Origin: Pseudomonas asiatica
Lineage (GTDB): Bacteria > Pseudomonadota > Gammaproteobacteria > Pseudomonadales > Pseudomonadaceae
Assembly (NCBI RefSeq): GCF_009932335.1
Contig: NZ_BLJF01000001.1
Location: 310,001 to 374,000 of the forward strand
Direction: 5' to 3'
Length of the DNA: 64,000 nucleotides
Shown: positions 40,323 through 49,100 of the stretch, one piece after another
How positions within the stretch are numbered: position 1 is the stretch's first letter
Layout of the letters: every line of letters starts with the position of its first letter
Position numbers and translations under genes: made by a program
The notes under the pieces: generated by a model
Database searches by the model: none
What the model saw: only the letters and a program-made list of their open reading frames with translations
Told to the model about the DNA's origin: nothing

Positions 40323-42086
40323 ATGCCTGTTAGATATTGCGTGGCGGCCGCACTGAGCCTGGCCCTGTCCATGGCTTGTGCTGAAGAGCCGGTGTTCGAC
40401 GACAACGGTACGCCGATGTACGAGGTGAACTTCGTCGACACCGAACTGGGCGAGTTCATCGACAGCGTGTCGCGCATCACCGGCACCACCTTCATCGTCG
40501 ACCCCCGGGTCAAGGGCAAGGTCACCGTGCGCACCGTCGACCTGCACGACGCCGATGCCATCTACGACATCTTTCTGGCCCAGCTGCGCGCCCAGGGCTA
40601 CGCCACTGTCGACCTGCCCAATGGCAGCGTGAAGATCGTTCCCGACCAGGCCGCCCGCCTGGAGCCTGTGCCGGTGGAGGCGGGAGGGCAGCAGGGGGAA
40701 GGCAGCGACAGTGTGGCTACGCGGGTATTCAATGTGCGTAACGCCGCCAGCGAGCAGGTGCTGGGCATTCTCAAGCCCCTGATCGACCCACGGGTCGGTG
40801 TGATCACACCTTATCCGGCAGCGCACCAGTTGGTAGTTACCGACTGGCGCAGCAACCTGGAACGTATCGCCAGCTTGCTGCGCCAGCTCGACCGCCCCCA
40901 GGACGCACCAGGCAGCGGCAGTACCCAGGTCATCTACCTGCGCCATGCCAATGCTGGCGAAGTGGTCAAGGTGTTGCGTGGGCTCAGCCAGGAAGGCATG
41001 GCGCCCTCTGAAGGTGCGGGCGAAGCAGAGGGCAAGGAAAGGCCCGTAGTGCCTGTCGCCGGGGGGGCGGGCATCCGCCTGGAATACGAAGAAGGCACCA
41101 ACGCCGTGGTCATGGTCGGCCCCGACAGCGAGCTGGCCGCTTACCGCGCCATCGTCGAGCAGCTGGACATCCGCCGTGCCCAGGTAGTGGTGGAAGCGAT
41201 CATCGCCGAGGTGTCCGACAGCAGCGCCCAGGAACTGGGCGTGCAGTGGCTGTTCGCTGACGAGAAGTTCGGTGCCGGCATCGTCAACTTCGGTAGCAAC
41301 GGGGTAAACATCGCCAGCATCGCAGGGGCCGCTGCCAGCGGCGACAACGAGGCCCTTGGCGATTTGCTGTCCAGCACCACCGGCGCCATGGCGGGTATCG
41401 GCCATTTCGGCGGCGGCTTCAACTTCGCCATGCTGGTCAACGCGCTGAAGGGCAAGAGCGGCTTCAACCTGCTGTCCACGCCCACCCTGCTGACCCTGGA
41501 CAACGCCGAGGCGTCGATCCTGGTCGGCCAGGAAGTGCCCTTCGTCACCGGATCGGTGACGCAGAACAACGCCAACCCGTACCAGACCATCGAGCGCAAG
41601 GAAGTCGGGGTGAAGCTGCGCATCAAGCCGCAGATCAACATCGACAACAGCGTGCGCCTGGACATCGTCCAGGAAGTGTCGTCGATTGCCGACACCACGG
41701 CTGCCAGCGACGTGATCACCAACAAGCGCGAGATCAAGACCAAGGTCATGGTCGAGGACAACGGCCTGGTGATCCTCGGCGGCCTGATCAGCGACGAACT
41801 GAGCACCAGCGACCAGCGTGTGCCGCTGCTTGGCGATATCCCTTACCTGGGCCGGCTGTTCCGCTCCGACGCCACGAAGAACACCAAGCAGAACCTGATG
41901 GTGTTCATCCGCCCGCGCATCCTGCGTGACGGGCCGAGCCTGGCCGGGCTCAGCGAAGACAAGTACCGCACCTTGCAGCAGACCACGCCGCTGCAGTTGC
42001 CCGACCTGGCGGATGCCCAAAACGCTACGCCGCTGTTGCAGGTGTTCCCCTCCAGCCGCGCACGGCTGGAAGGCGGTGACTGGTGA
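40323..42086 (+). CDS. gspD: Type II secretion secretin GspD
   Basis: This 587-residue outer-membrane channel has a signal peptide (about 1-21), the N0 domain ([20 protein letters not shown]), repeated N1-N3 domains ([20 protein letters not shown]) and the C-terminal secretin barrel (about 340-560; [42 protein letters not shown]). It forms a 15-fold ring through which folded substrates leave. It is somewhat shorter than XcpQ. The stop overlaps the gspE start. Confidence 0.95.
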   Translation: MPVRYCVAAALSLALSMACAEEPVFDDNGTPMYEVNFVDTELGEFIDSVSRITGTTFIVDPRVKGKVTVRTVDLHDADAIYDIFLAQLRAQGYATVDLPNGSVKIVPDQAARLEPVPVEAGGQQGEGSDSVATRVFNVRNAASEQVLGILKPLIDPRVGVITPYPAAHQLVVTDWRSNLERIASLLRQLDRPQDAPGSGSTQVIYLRHANAGEVVKVLRGLSQEGMAPSEGAGEAEGKERPVVPVAGGAGIRLEYEEGTNAVVMVGPDSELAAYRAIVEQLDIRRAQVVVEAIIAEVSDSSAQELGVQWLFADEKFGAGIVNFGSNGVNIASIAGAAASGDNEALGDLLSSTTGAMAGIGHFGGGFNFAMLVNALKGKSGFNLLSTPTLLTLDNAEASILVGQEVPFVTGSVTQNNANPYQTIERKEVGVKLRIKPQINIDNSVRLDIVQEVSSIADTTAASDVITNKREIKTKVMVEDNGLVILGGLISDELSTSDQRVPLLGDIPYLGRLFRSDATKNTKQNLMVFIRPRILRDGPSLAGLSEDKYRTLQQTTPLQLPDLADAQNATPLLQVFPSSRARLEGGDW

Positions 42087-43534
42087 TGCTGCCTTATCGC
42101 CAGGCACGGCAGAGCGGGGTGGCCATGGCCCCTGCGGAGCAGGGCTGGCAGCTATGGTTGCGGCATGACGCCGACAGCGCCCAATTGCAGGAGCTGCTGC
42201 GCGTGCACGGCCAGCCCAGCCTGCTCGAATACCTGGAGCCTGCACTGTTCGACGAACGCCTCGGCCAGCTGTACCAGGCCGGCGATGCCGCCACCGAGGC
42301 GCTGATCGAAGGCATCGGCGACCAGGTCGACCTGGACAGCCTGATGAGCGAAATGCCGCGCATCGAGGACCTGCTGGAAAGCGACGACGAAGCCCCCGTA
42401 ATCCGCCTGATCAACGGCCTGTTCGGCCAGGCCCTGCGCCTGCGTGCCTCGGACATTCACATAGAAACCTTCGAGCAGAGCCTGGTGGTGCGCTTGCGCG
42501 TCGATGGCCACCTGCGCGAAGTGTTGCGCCCACCGCGTGCGTTGTCGGCCATGCTGGTGTCGCGGATCAAGGTCATGGCCCGTCTGGACATCGCCGAAAA
42601 GCGCCAGCCCCAGGATGGCCGTATCACCCTGCGTGCGGCGGGGCGCGAAGTGGATGTGCGGGTCTCGACCCTGCCCGGCATCCATGGTGAACGGGTGGTG
42701 ATGCGTGTGCTCGACAAGCAGGCCAGCCTGCTGGCGCTGGGCAACCTGGGCATGCCGGCAGCGGTATTGCACGGCCTGCGCAGTTGCCTGGTGCGGCCCA
42801 ACGGCATCGTGCTGTCCACGGGGCCGACCGGTTCGGGCAAGACCACTACCCTGTATGCCAGCCTCAACAGCCTCAACGACGGCAGCCGCAACATCCTCAC
42901 GGTCGAGGACCCGGTGGAATACGCTATCGCAGGCATCGGCCAGACCGCCATCAACCCGCGTGCCGGGCTGACCTTTGCCAGCGGCCTGCGCGCCATCCTG
43001 CGCCAGGACCCGGACGTGATCATGCTTGGCGAAATCCGTGACCAGGAGACCGCGCAGATCGCCGTGCAGGCCAGCCTCACCGGCCACCTGGTGTTGTCCA
43101 CGCTGCACACCAACAGTGCGGTGGGCGCGGTGACCCGCCTGCGCGACATGGGCATCGAACCGTTCCTGATTGCCTCGTGCCTGCGCGGCGTACTGGCCCA
43201 GCGCCTGGTGCGGCGCTTGTGCAGTTGCGCCGTGGCGCACCCGCTGCAGCCGGCGGAACGCGACCTGTGGCCCGAGCTGGCGGCGCTGGGCAGCAGCTAC
43301 CACGCGGTGGGCTGCGAGCAGTGCCAGGGCAGCGGGTATGTCGGGCGCCTGGGCCTGTATGAATTCATCGAGCTGGATGCCGGGCTGATCGGCCTGTTGT
43401 ACGACGGCGCCAGCGAACTGGCCATGCAGGACTACCTGGCCGAGCGCCGGCAGAGCCTGGTGGCGATGGCCAGTGACTGCCTGGCCCGTGGCGAGACCAG
43501 CCTGGCCGAAGTACTACGCGTGGTGCAGGGCTGA
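42086..43534 (+). CDS. gspE: Type II secretion ATPase GspE
   Basis: This 482-residue cytoplasmic ATPase drives pseudopilus assembly. Walker [10 protein letters not shown] is near residue 250, the Asp box and Walker B are [12 protein letters not shown] near 310, and the His box [12 protein letters not shown] is near 335. The zinc-binding region reads CSC (near 374) and CEQC (near 410); the first pair has one residue between the cysteines rather than the usual two. The ATG at 42086 shares one base with the gspD stop; a GTG three bases earlier is also in frame. Confidence 0.95.
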   Translation: MLPYRQARQSGVAMAPAEQGWQLWLRHDADSAQLQELLRVHGQPSLLEYLEPALFDERLGQLYQAGDAATEALIEGIGDQVDLDSLMSEMPRIEDLLESDDEAPVIRLINGLFGQALRLRASDIHIETFEQSLVVRLRVDGHLREVLRPPRALSAMLVSRIKVMARLDIAEKRQPQDGRITLRAAGREVDVRVSTLPGIHGERVVMRVLDKQASLLALGNLGMPAAVLHGLRSCLVRPNGIVLSTGPTGSGKTTTLYASLNSLNDGSRNILTVEDPVEYAIAGIGQTAINPRAGLTFASGLRAILRQDPDVIMLGEIRDQETAQIAVQASLTGHLVLSTLHTNSAVGAVTRLRDMGIEPFLIASCLRGVLAQRLVRRLCSCAVAHPLQPAERDLWPELAALGSSYHAVGCEQCQGSGYVGRLGLYEFIELDAGLIGLLYDGASELAMQDYLAERRQSLVAMASDCLARGETSLAEVLRVVQG

Positions 43535-43537
43535 GCC

Positions 43538-44740
43538 ATGCCGACCTATCGCTACCAGGCCGTCGACCTCGCCGGCAAGACCCACAAGGCCAGCTTGCAG
43601 GCCGACAGCGAACGTCATGCCCGCCAGTTGTTGCGTGAGCAGGGCCTGTTCGCCCGCCGCTTGCAGCGTCACGAAGCCGGCACCCGGCAACCCCGGCGCC
43701 AGCGCCTGAGCCGCGCCCAGCTATGCGAACTGACTCGTCAGCTGGCCACCCTGACCGGTGCCGGTATCCCTCTGGTCGACGCCCTGGCTACCCTGGAACG
43801 GCAACTGCGCCAGCCCGCCTTGCACAGTGTGCTGGTGGCCTTGCGCGGCTCGTTGGCCGAAGGCCTGGGCCTGGCTCGCAGCCTGGCACGTCAGGGGGCA
43901 CCGTTTACCGGCCTGTACTGCGCGCTGGTCGAGGCCGGCGAGCGGTCCGGTCGCCTGGCCCAGGTGCTGACCCGCCTCGCTGACCACCTGGAGCAGGTTC
44001 AACGACAGCAGCACAAGGCACGTACCGCGCTGATCTACCCCACCGTGTTGATGGGGGTGTCGCTTGCCGTGGTGGTAGGCCTGATGACCTTCGTCGTACC
44101 CAAGCTCACCGAACAATTCGCCCATGCCGGGCAAAGCCTGCCGCTCATTACCTCGTTGCTGATCGGCCTGAGCCAAGGGCTGGTGCAGGCCGGGCCCTGG
44201 CTTTTGGCGCTGGCCCTGTTGCTTGGCGCGCTCGGCGGCTGGTTGCTGCGCAAGCCGCACTGGTGCCTGCGCCGTGACCAGCTGCTGCTACGCCTGCCAC
44301 ATATAGGCAACCTGCTGCAGGTGCTGGAAAGCGCGCGCCTGGCACGCAGCCTGGCAATCCTCAGCGGCAGTGGCGTGGCCCTGCTCGAAGCCCTGCAAGT
44401 GGCCACCGAAACCGTCGGCAACCGCCGTATCCGCCTGGCCATGGAGCAGGTGCGCCAGCAAGTTCAGGGCGGCACCAGCCTGCATCGCGCGCTGGATGCC
44501 TGCCAGCAGTTCCCGCCGCTGCTGGTGAACATGGTCGGCAGCGGCGAGGCCAGCGGCACCCTGGCCGACATGCTCGAGCGCGTGGCCGATGACCAGGAGC
44601 GCGGCTTCGCCCGCCAGGTCGATACCGCCATGGCGCTGTTCGAACCCCTGATGATCCTGGTGATGGGCGCCGTGGTGCTGTTCATCGTGCTGGCGGTGCT
44701 GTTGCCGATCATGCAACTCAACCAGGGCCTGCAACTGTGA
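43538..44740 (+). CDS. gspF: Type II secretion inner-membrane platform protein GspF
   Basis: This 400-residue protein has two T2SSF domains (about 65-190 and 265-390), each ending in a hydrophobic hairpin; three membrane segments are clear (near 168, 220 and 370). It couples GspE to pseudopilus assembly. Motifs ALVEAGERSGRLAQVLTRLA and NMVGSGEASGTLADMLERVA show the internal duplication. It follows gspE by three bases. Confidence 0.94.
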   Translation: MPTYRYQAVDLAGKTHKASLQADSERHARQLLREQGLFARRLQRHEAGTRQPRRQRLSRAQLCELTRQLATLTGAGIPLVDALATLERQLRQPALHSVLVALRGSLAEGLGLARSLARQGAPFTGLYCALVEAGERSGRLAQVLTRLADHLEQVQRQQHKARTALIYPTVLMGVSLAVVVGLMTFVVPKLTEQFAHAGQSLPLITSLLIGLSQGLVQAGPWLLALALLLGALGGWLLRKPHWCLRRDQLLLRLPHIGNLLQVLESARLARSLAILSGSGVALLEALQVATETVGNRRIRLAMEQVRQQVQGGTSLHRALDACQQFPPLLVNMVGSGEASGTLADMLERVADDQERGFARQVDTAMALFEPLMILVMGAVVLFIVLAVLLPIMQLNQGLQL

Positions 44741-44757
44741 CGACAAGGAGTACTGCC

Positions 44758-45192
44758 ATGCAGCATCGACGTAACCGCCAGCGCGGTTTCACCCTCATGG
44801 AAATCATGGTGGTGATCTTCATCATCGGCCTGCTCATCGCCGTGGTTGCGCCCAGCGTGCTGGGCAACCAGGACAAGGCCATGAAGCAGAAGGTGATGGC
44901 CGACCTGGCCACCCTGGAGCAAGCGCTGGACATGTACCGCCTGGACAACCTGCGCTTCCCCAGTAGCGAGCAGGGCCTGGCCGCGCTGGTGAAAAAGCCG
45001 GCCCAGGAGCCGCTGCCACGGGCCTGGCGCAGCGACGGCTACGTGCGCCGCCTGCCGGAAGACCCGTGGGGCACCCCTTACCAGTACCGCATGCCCGGCG
45101 AACATGGCCGGGTCGACGTGTACTCGCTGGGTGCCGACGGGCTGCCGGGCGGCGAAGGCCAGGATGCCGACCTGGGTAACTGGGAACTGTAA
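44758..45192 (+). CDS. gspG: Type II secretion major pseudopilin GspG
   Basis: This 144-residue prepilin has a 10-residue leader ending RQRG, cleaved before FTLMEIMVVIFIIG (Glu5 present). The globular part has the GspG calcium-loop region (DPWGTPYQYRMPGEHG, then DVYSLGADGLPGGEG). It is the main subunit of the secretion pseudopilus. AAGGAG lies seven bases before ATG 44758; an in-frame upstream start would lengthen the leader needlessly. Confidence 0.95.
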   Translation: MQHRRNRQRGFTLMEIMVVIFIIGLLIAVVAPSVLGNQDKAMKQKVMADLATLEQALDMYRLDNLRFPSSEQGLAALVKKPAQEPLPRAWRSDGYVRRLPEDPWGTPYQYRMPGEHGRVDVYSLGADGLPGGEGQDADLGNWEL

Positions 45193-45195
45193 CGG

Positions 45196-45633
45196 GTGCG
45201 TCGTCAGCGGGGCTTCAGCCTGATCGAGTTGCTGGTGGTGCTGGCCATCGCCGGGCTGATGACCGGATTGGCGGTGGCCGGGTTCGGCAACAGCCAGGCC
45301 AGTGTCGACCAGGCGCTGCAACGGCTGGCGAGCGAGGCCCGGTCGCAGGCCGCGCTGGCCCGGCATGCCGGGCAGCTGCGCGGGCTGCGCTGGAATGGCC
45401 AGCGTCCGGAGTTCGTCCGGCGCGAGGGTAATGGCTGGGTGGTCGAGGCAGTCGCCCTTGGTGACTGGCCCAAGGGGCTGCGCCCGGACTGGCCGGCCAG
45501 CCCGCAGCCGCGCCTGTTGTTCACCCCACATGGCTGGGCGCAACCAGGCAAGGTGCGCTGGCGTTGGGCCGATGGCAGCCAGCAATGGGCCTGGAGCCGC
45601 GATGGCCGCATGCAGGTGGTGGTCGCCCCATGA
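45196..45633 (+). CDS. gspH: Type II secretion minor pseudopilin GspH
   Basis: This 145-residue prepilin starts with GTG. The leader MRRQRG is cleaved before FSLIELLVVLAIAGLM (Glu5 present). The C-terminal part has the GspH pattern, rich in tryptophan and arginine (GKVRWRWADGSQQWAWSRDG). It begins three bases after gspG and overlaps gspI by four. Confidence 0.9.
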   Translation: MRRQRGFSLIELLVVLAIAGLMTGLAVAGFGNSQASVDQALQRLASEARSQAALARHAGQLRGLRWNGQRPEFVRREGNGWVVEAVALGDWPKGLRPDWPASPQPRLLFTPHGWAQPGKVRWRWADGSQQWAWSRDGRMQVVVAP

Positions 45634-45998
45634 AGCGGCATCAGCGTGGCTTCACCCTGCTGGAGGTAACCGTGGCCCTGGCGATTGCCGCGGTGCTGGC
45701 GGTGATCACCAGCCAGGTTTTGCGCCAGCGCCTGGCGGTGCAGGACAACCTGCAGCAACACCGCCTTGGCCTGCTATGCGCGCGGGAACTGCAAACCCGC
45801 TTTGCCGTCGAGCAGTACTGGCCAGCTGAAAACCAGGTTGGCGGTGAACTGAGCCAGGGCGGCCAGCGCTGCCACTGGCAACTGCAACTGCGCCGCACCG
45901 GCGTACGCGACCTGCGCCGTGGCGAGCTGCTGTTGTTCGCCGACCGCGACCAGCGCCTGCCGCTAGGCCAGTACACCGTGTTTCTGGAGCGGCCATGA
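45630..45998 (+). CDS. gspI: Type II secretion minor pseudopilin GspI
   Basis: This 122-residue prepilin has leader MKRHQRG followed by FTLLEVTVALAIAAVLAV (Glu5 present). GspI starts the tip complex with GspJ and GspK. The ATG overlaps the gspH stop in an ATGA. The globular part (CARELQTRFAVEQYWP, then GQRCHWQLQLRRT) matches the short GspI type. Confidence 0.9.
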   Translation: MKRHQRGFTLLEVTVALAIAAVLAVITSQVLRQRLAVQDNLQQHRLGLLCARELQTRFAVEQYWPAENQVGGELSQGGQRCHWQLQLRRTGVRDLRRGELLLFADRDQRLPLGQYTVFLERP

Positions 45999-46741
45999 GT
46001 TACAGAGATCTTGAAGCGTGCGCGGTCCCTGTAGGAGCGGGTTTACCCGCGAAGCAGGCACCGCGATGCATGGCACCGGCTTCGCCGGTGTTCGCGGGTG
46101 AACCCGGTCCCACAGATGCCCAGTTCAACCCCCCGCGCAGATGTCTACCCACGAGGCACCGCCAGGCCGGCCTTACCCTGATCGAGCTGATGGTAGCCCT
46201 GGCACTTACCGCCGTGCTCGGCATCATGCTCGCCGCCCTGGTCAACGGCTGGCTCAAGGTTCGCGAACGCCTGCAGGTCACCAACCAGGAAACCTCGGTA
46301 TTGGATTTCTGCCTGGCCCTGGAGCGTCGCTTCGACAGCCCGGTAATGCGCCGTGTCTACGACCAGCGCCTGCCCTTGGCCAGCCGCTGGCTGGACTGGC
46401 AACCGGCAAGCAACCAGTTGCTCTGGGTCGCCATCACTGGCATGCCGGAAGCCGAAGGCGGCTCGCGCCTGCAGCGCCAGCGCCTGCGCTTCGAGGCGCG
46501 TGAGCAGCGCCTGCTGCTGGAAAGCTCGGCCGATCTCTATGCCGCCGCCGCCCCACGCTGGGTCCAGCGCGAGCGGCTCGACCGGGTCAGCGCCATGAAT
46601 GTTCTTTATTACCAGGGCGGCCGCTGGCTGGCCTGGCCTTCCGACCAACCTGCGCACCCCGGCCGTGGCGTGCGTCTGGAACTGCAGCGTGACGGAGCAC
46701 CCTATGTCTGCACTTTCGCCCTCCCTTGGGGGCGCTCATGA
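45995..46741 (+). CDS. gspJ: Type II secretion minor pseudopilin GspJ with abnormal N-terminus
   Basis: The body is clearly GspJ: a prepilin motif HRQAG then LTLIELMVALALTAVLG, followed by a globular domain of about 180 residues. The odd part is the N-terminus. From the ATG that overlaps the gspI stop, the leader would be 59 residues and would translate a REP element (46024-46111). No other in-frame start lies between the REP and the prepilin motif. An ATG at 46141 gives MSTHEAPP in another frame; removing one C would give MSTTRHRQAG then LTLIE, a perfect leader. So either a +1 frameshift or a very long leader is present. Confidence 0.8.
   Translation: MSYRDLEACAVPVGAGLPAKQAPRCMAPASPVFAGEPGPTDAQFNPPRRCLPTRHRQAGLTLIELMVALALTAVLGIMLAALVNGWLKVRERLQVTNQETSVLDFCLALERRFDSPVMRRVYDQRLPLASRWLDWQPASNQLLWVAITGMPEAEGGSRLQRQRLRFEAREQRLLLESSADLYAAAAPRWVQRERLDRVSAMNVLYYQGGRWLAWPSDQPAHPGRGVRLELQRDGAPYVCTFALPWGRS
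46024..46111. repeat. REP element inside the gspI-gspJ junction
   Basis: CCTGTAGGAGCGGGTTTACC and the inverse GGGTGAACCCGGTCCCACAG face each other around a short palindrome (GCACCGGCTTCGCCGGTG-like). It lies within the open frame of gspJ. REPs elsewhere in the window are strictly between genes. Confidence 0.85.
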
Positions 46742-47814
46742 AGTTTGAATGGCGGCGGCGCAGCCCGGCCCAGTCGTGGCTGTTGCTGCGACCGGGCGTT
46801 GTCTGGCACTGGGCGCTGGCCGAGGGCGGCCTTGTGCAACGCCATGGGCAGGGCGAGCCCCCGGCGAACCTGCAAGCCCGTGTGGCGTTGATCCTGCCTG
46901 CCGAGACCTGCAGCTACTTCCGCGTGCCGGCACCGCCGGGGCTCAAGCGTGAAGAATGGCCGCTGTTGCTCGAAGACCGCTTGCTGCAGGCAGTCGACGA
47001 GGTGACATGCGCCTGCCTGGCCCGCGAGCCCGGCCATCTTCGGTTACTGGTAGTGGCTCGTCAGCAACTGGAGGACTGGCGCGGGCAGTGCGCCGAATGG
47101 GGCTTGCAGGTGGCACGTTGCTGGGCAGAACTACAGCTGCTGCCGCCCCCCGAGGCGGGAAATGCCTGGCAATGGCAGCGCACACCCGGCATGTATTTGT
47201 ACAAAGGGCTGGCCGAAGACAGGCAGGAGCACTGGCTGGCCTGGCCGGATGCACTGGGCGAGGTGCCACGGCAGCCGTGGGCGGAGCTGCAAAAGGTTTC
47301 GCTGAGCGGAGACTGGCCCAGTACGCTGGCACCGCTCGATTTATTGCCAGGCCTGTTCGAGCGTACCCGCAAGGTGCGTTCGCTGCCGGTGGTTTCCCGG
47401 CCACAGCAACGGCTGCTCGCGGCCTGCCTGGTACTGGCTGCCGTCTGGGGCGGGCTGTGGTTGAACAAGCAGTGGGCCCAGGCGCAACTCTGGCGCAGCC
47501 AGGTCATCGCCGTGACCGGTGAGCAGGCCAGCCCCCGGCACGCCGCGCAGGCCCTCAAGCGCCTGCGCGAAAGTGAACTACAACAGCAACTGCGTACACG
47601 ACAGCTTGAAGACTTGCAGGCGGCGCTGCAGACATGGCTGCGTGACCATCCCGGCTGGCACTTGCAAGCGGTACGTTTCGACGGCCAGCGTTGGCACCTG
47701 CGGCTGGAGGGTGACGGCAGTACGCCGCCATGGAGCGACATGGCGACAGCTGCCGGGGCCTCCGTTCAGGTGCAGGACGGCCAAGTGATGTTCGACCTGG
47801 GAGCCGCCTCATGA
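46738..47814 (+). CDS. gspL: Type II secretion assembly protein GspL
   Basis: This 358-residue protein has a cytoplasmic actin-like domain (about 1-215) that binds GspE, a single membrane helix (about 226-243; LAACLVLAAVWGGLWL) and a periplasmic ferredoxin-like domain. GspL links the ATPase to the inner-membrane platform with GspM. ATG 46738 overlaps the gspJ stop (ATGA) and follows a G-rich ribosome site; a start four codons earlier is less likely. Confidence 0.88.
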   Translation: MKFEWRRRSPAQSWLLLRPGVVWHWALAEGGLVQRHGQGEPPANLQARVALILPAETCSYFRVPAPPGLKREEWPLLLEDRLLQAVDEVTCACLAREPGHLRLLVVARQQLEDWRGQCAEWGLQVARCWAELQLLPPPEAGNAWQWQRTPGMYLYKGLAEDRQEHWLAWPDALGEVPRQPWAELQKVSLSGDWPSTLAPLDLLPGLFERTRKVRSLPVVSRPQQRLLAACLVLAAVWGGLWLNKQWAQAQLWRSQVIAVTGEQASPRHAAQALKRLRESELQQQLRTRQLEDLQAALQTWLRDHPGWHLQAVRFDGQRWHLRLEGDGSTPPWSDMATAAGASVQVQDGQVMFDLGAAS

Positions 47815-48197
47815 ACCGGAACTGGATACAGCGTCACCGTTTGAAGTTCGCCTGGCTACTGATTGCTGTTTTGCTGGCTTTCCTGGCCCTGCGCGCAGGC
47901 CTTGCGCAATGGCGCGAGCTCAGCCAGTGGCGCGGGCTGGCCGAACAGGCCGCCAGCCTTCAAGGCGGCCCGGGGTTGAGCCTGGAGCGGCTACACCAGT
48001 CGGCCCAGGCGCGGCAGATCGAACTGGCCGAGGTCGATGCGCAGGGCAAGACCTGGCAACTGCGTGGGCAGGTGGCCGACGAGCGAGTGCTGCAAGGCTG
48101 GTTGCAGACCCTGCGTGCAGAAGGCGTACAGCCATTGCAGTGGGGGCTGGAACAGCATGAAAAGAGATTGCGCTTCGACCTGGTGGTGCGGCCATGA
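47811..48197 (+). CDS. gspM: Type II secretion protein GspM
   Basis: This 128-residue protein has a basic N-terminus (MNRNWIQRHRLK), one membrane helix (about 13-31) and a periplasmic ferredoxin-like domain. It stabilises GspL. The ATGA overlap with gspL and the next gene supports the assignment; by sequence alone the family is weakly conserved. Confidence 0.82.
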   Translation: MNRNWIQRHRLKFAWLLIAVLLAFLALRAGLAQWRELSQWRGLAEQAASLQGGPGLSLERLHQSAQARQIELAEVDAQGKTWQLRGQVADERVLQGWLQTLRAEGVQPLQWGLEQHEKRLRFDLVVRP

Positions 48198-48853
48198 GCC
48201 GAAGAAGTGTGGCGTGGGTGCTGTTGGTATTCACCGTGACATTGCTGGTGGAACTGCCGGCCAGCTGGGTGGTGCGCGGGATAGGCCTGCCAGCGCGTGA
48301 GGTCAGCGGCAGCCTGTGGCAAGGCCAGGCGCAGCAACTGGGGCCGGTCGGGCCATTGCGTTGGGCGGTGCAGCCCTGGCGCTTGCAGGCGGATGCACAG
48401 CTGGGCTTCCAGGGCCAGGCCTGGCAGTTGCGCGCCGAAGGCTGGCCATGGCGCTGGCGGTTGGGGGCGACGGCCATGGGCGCCCAGGCGACGGTGACGA
48501 CGGATTTCCGCTTGGCCGGCCAGTGGCAAGGCGCGTTGCGGGTGCAGGGAGCAGGGCGGCAATGCCGTGCCAGCGAAGGCCGCATCGCGGTAACCGACCT
48601 TGCCTTGAGCGAGCCCTGGTCACTGGGCCTGGGGCAGGGCTGGCTGGAAATGGACTGCCGCAGCGGCTGGCACCTGCGCGGGCAGTTGGCGCAGCCGGGG
48701 CAGCATCTGTTGGCCGTGGATGCTGACCTGCCAGCGCGACGGGCGCAAGTGGTGGTGGAGTTGCAGCCAGAAGCGGCGCTGACGCCTTTGCTGCGTGGCG
48801 TGCAGTGGCTTGGGCCGCAGGCGCTGGCAGGGCAGCGGGATTTGCGCTGGTAG
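48194..48853 (+). CDS. gspN: Type II secretion protein GspN
   Basis: This 219-residue protein has one N-terminal membrane helix (about 5-22) and a periplasmic, tryptophan- and glutamine-rich beta domain with GSLWQGQAQQLGPV near residue 36, typical of GspN. Its role in secretion is poorly defined and many systems lack it. It is the last gene of the run that begins at 38257; each gene overlaps or nearly touches the next. Confidence 0.82.
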   Translation: MSRRSVAWVLLVFTVTLLVELPASWVVRGIGLPAREVSGSLWQGQAQQLGPVGPLRWAVQPWRLQADAQLGFQGQAWQLRAEGWPWRWRLGATAMGAQATVTTDFRLAGQWQGALRVQGAGRQCRASEGRIAVTDLALSEPWSLGLGQGWLEMDCRSGWHLRGQLAQPGQHLLAVDADLPARRAQVVVELQPEAALTPLLRGVQWLGPQALAGQRDLRW

Positions 48854-49100
48854 ACAGGTGTTATCGCCGGCAAGCTGGCTCGGCTCCTACAACTTATCCA
48901 ATCGACTCTGACCCGTCCTTTGTAGGAGCAGCCTTGTGCTGCGAAGAGGCCGGTACGAGCAATAATCAGGCTTTGTCAGTACCAACCTCTTCGCAGCACA
49001 AGGCTGCTCCTATAAAAACTCACTGAACCAATGAGTTCCATGAGAGCGGGTTTATCCGCGAACACGGGCGAAGCCCGTGCCCTCCAGCGCGGCGCCTGCC
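48854..49100. repeat. REP cluster between gspN and the TpsA gene
   Basis: Two facing copies of the GTAGGAGCAGCCTTGTGCTG type (about 48920-48955 and 48982-49015) are followed by a third, partial element (49040-49098, GAGCGGGTTTATCCGCGAAC). No gene is seen. The position between convergent genes suits termination of both. Confidence 0.85.

Noticed and set aside
46141..46503. ATG 46141 frame as a separate gene
   Set aside because: Beyond the first nine codons it is out of frame with the prepilin motif and its translation has no family features; it matters only as the probable original gspJ start.
48920..49015. Possible CRISPR-like repeats
   Set aside because: The repeats are inverted pairs in twos and threes with palindromic structure, not regularly spaced direct repeats; they are REPs.
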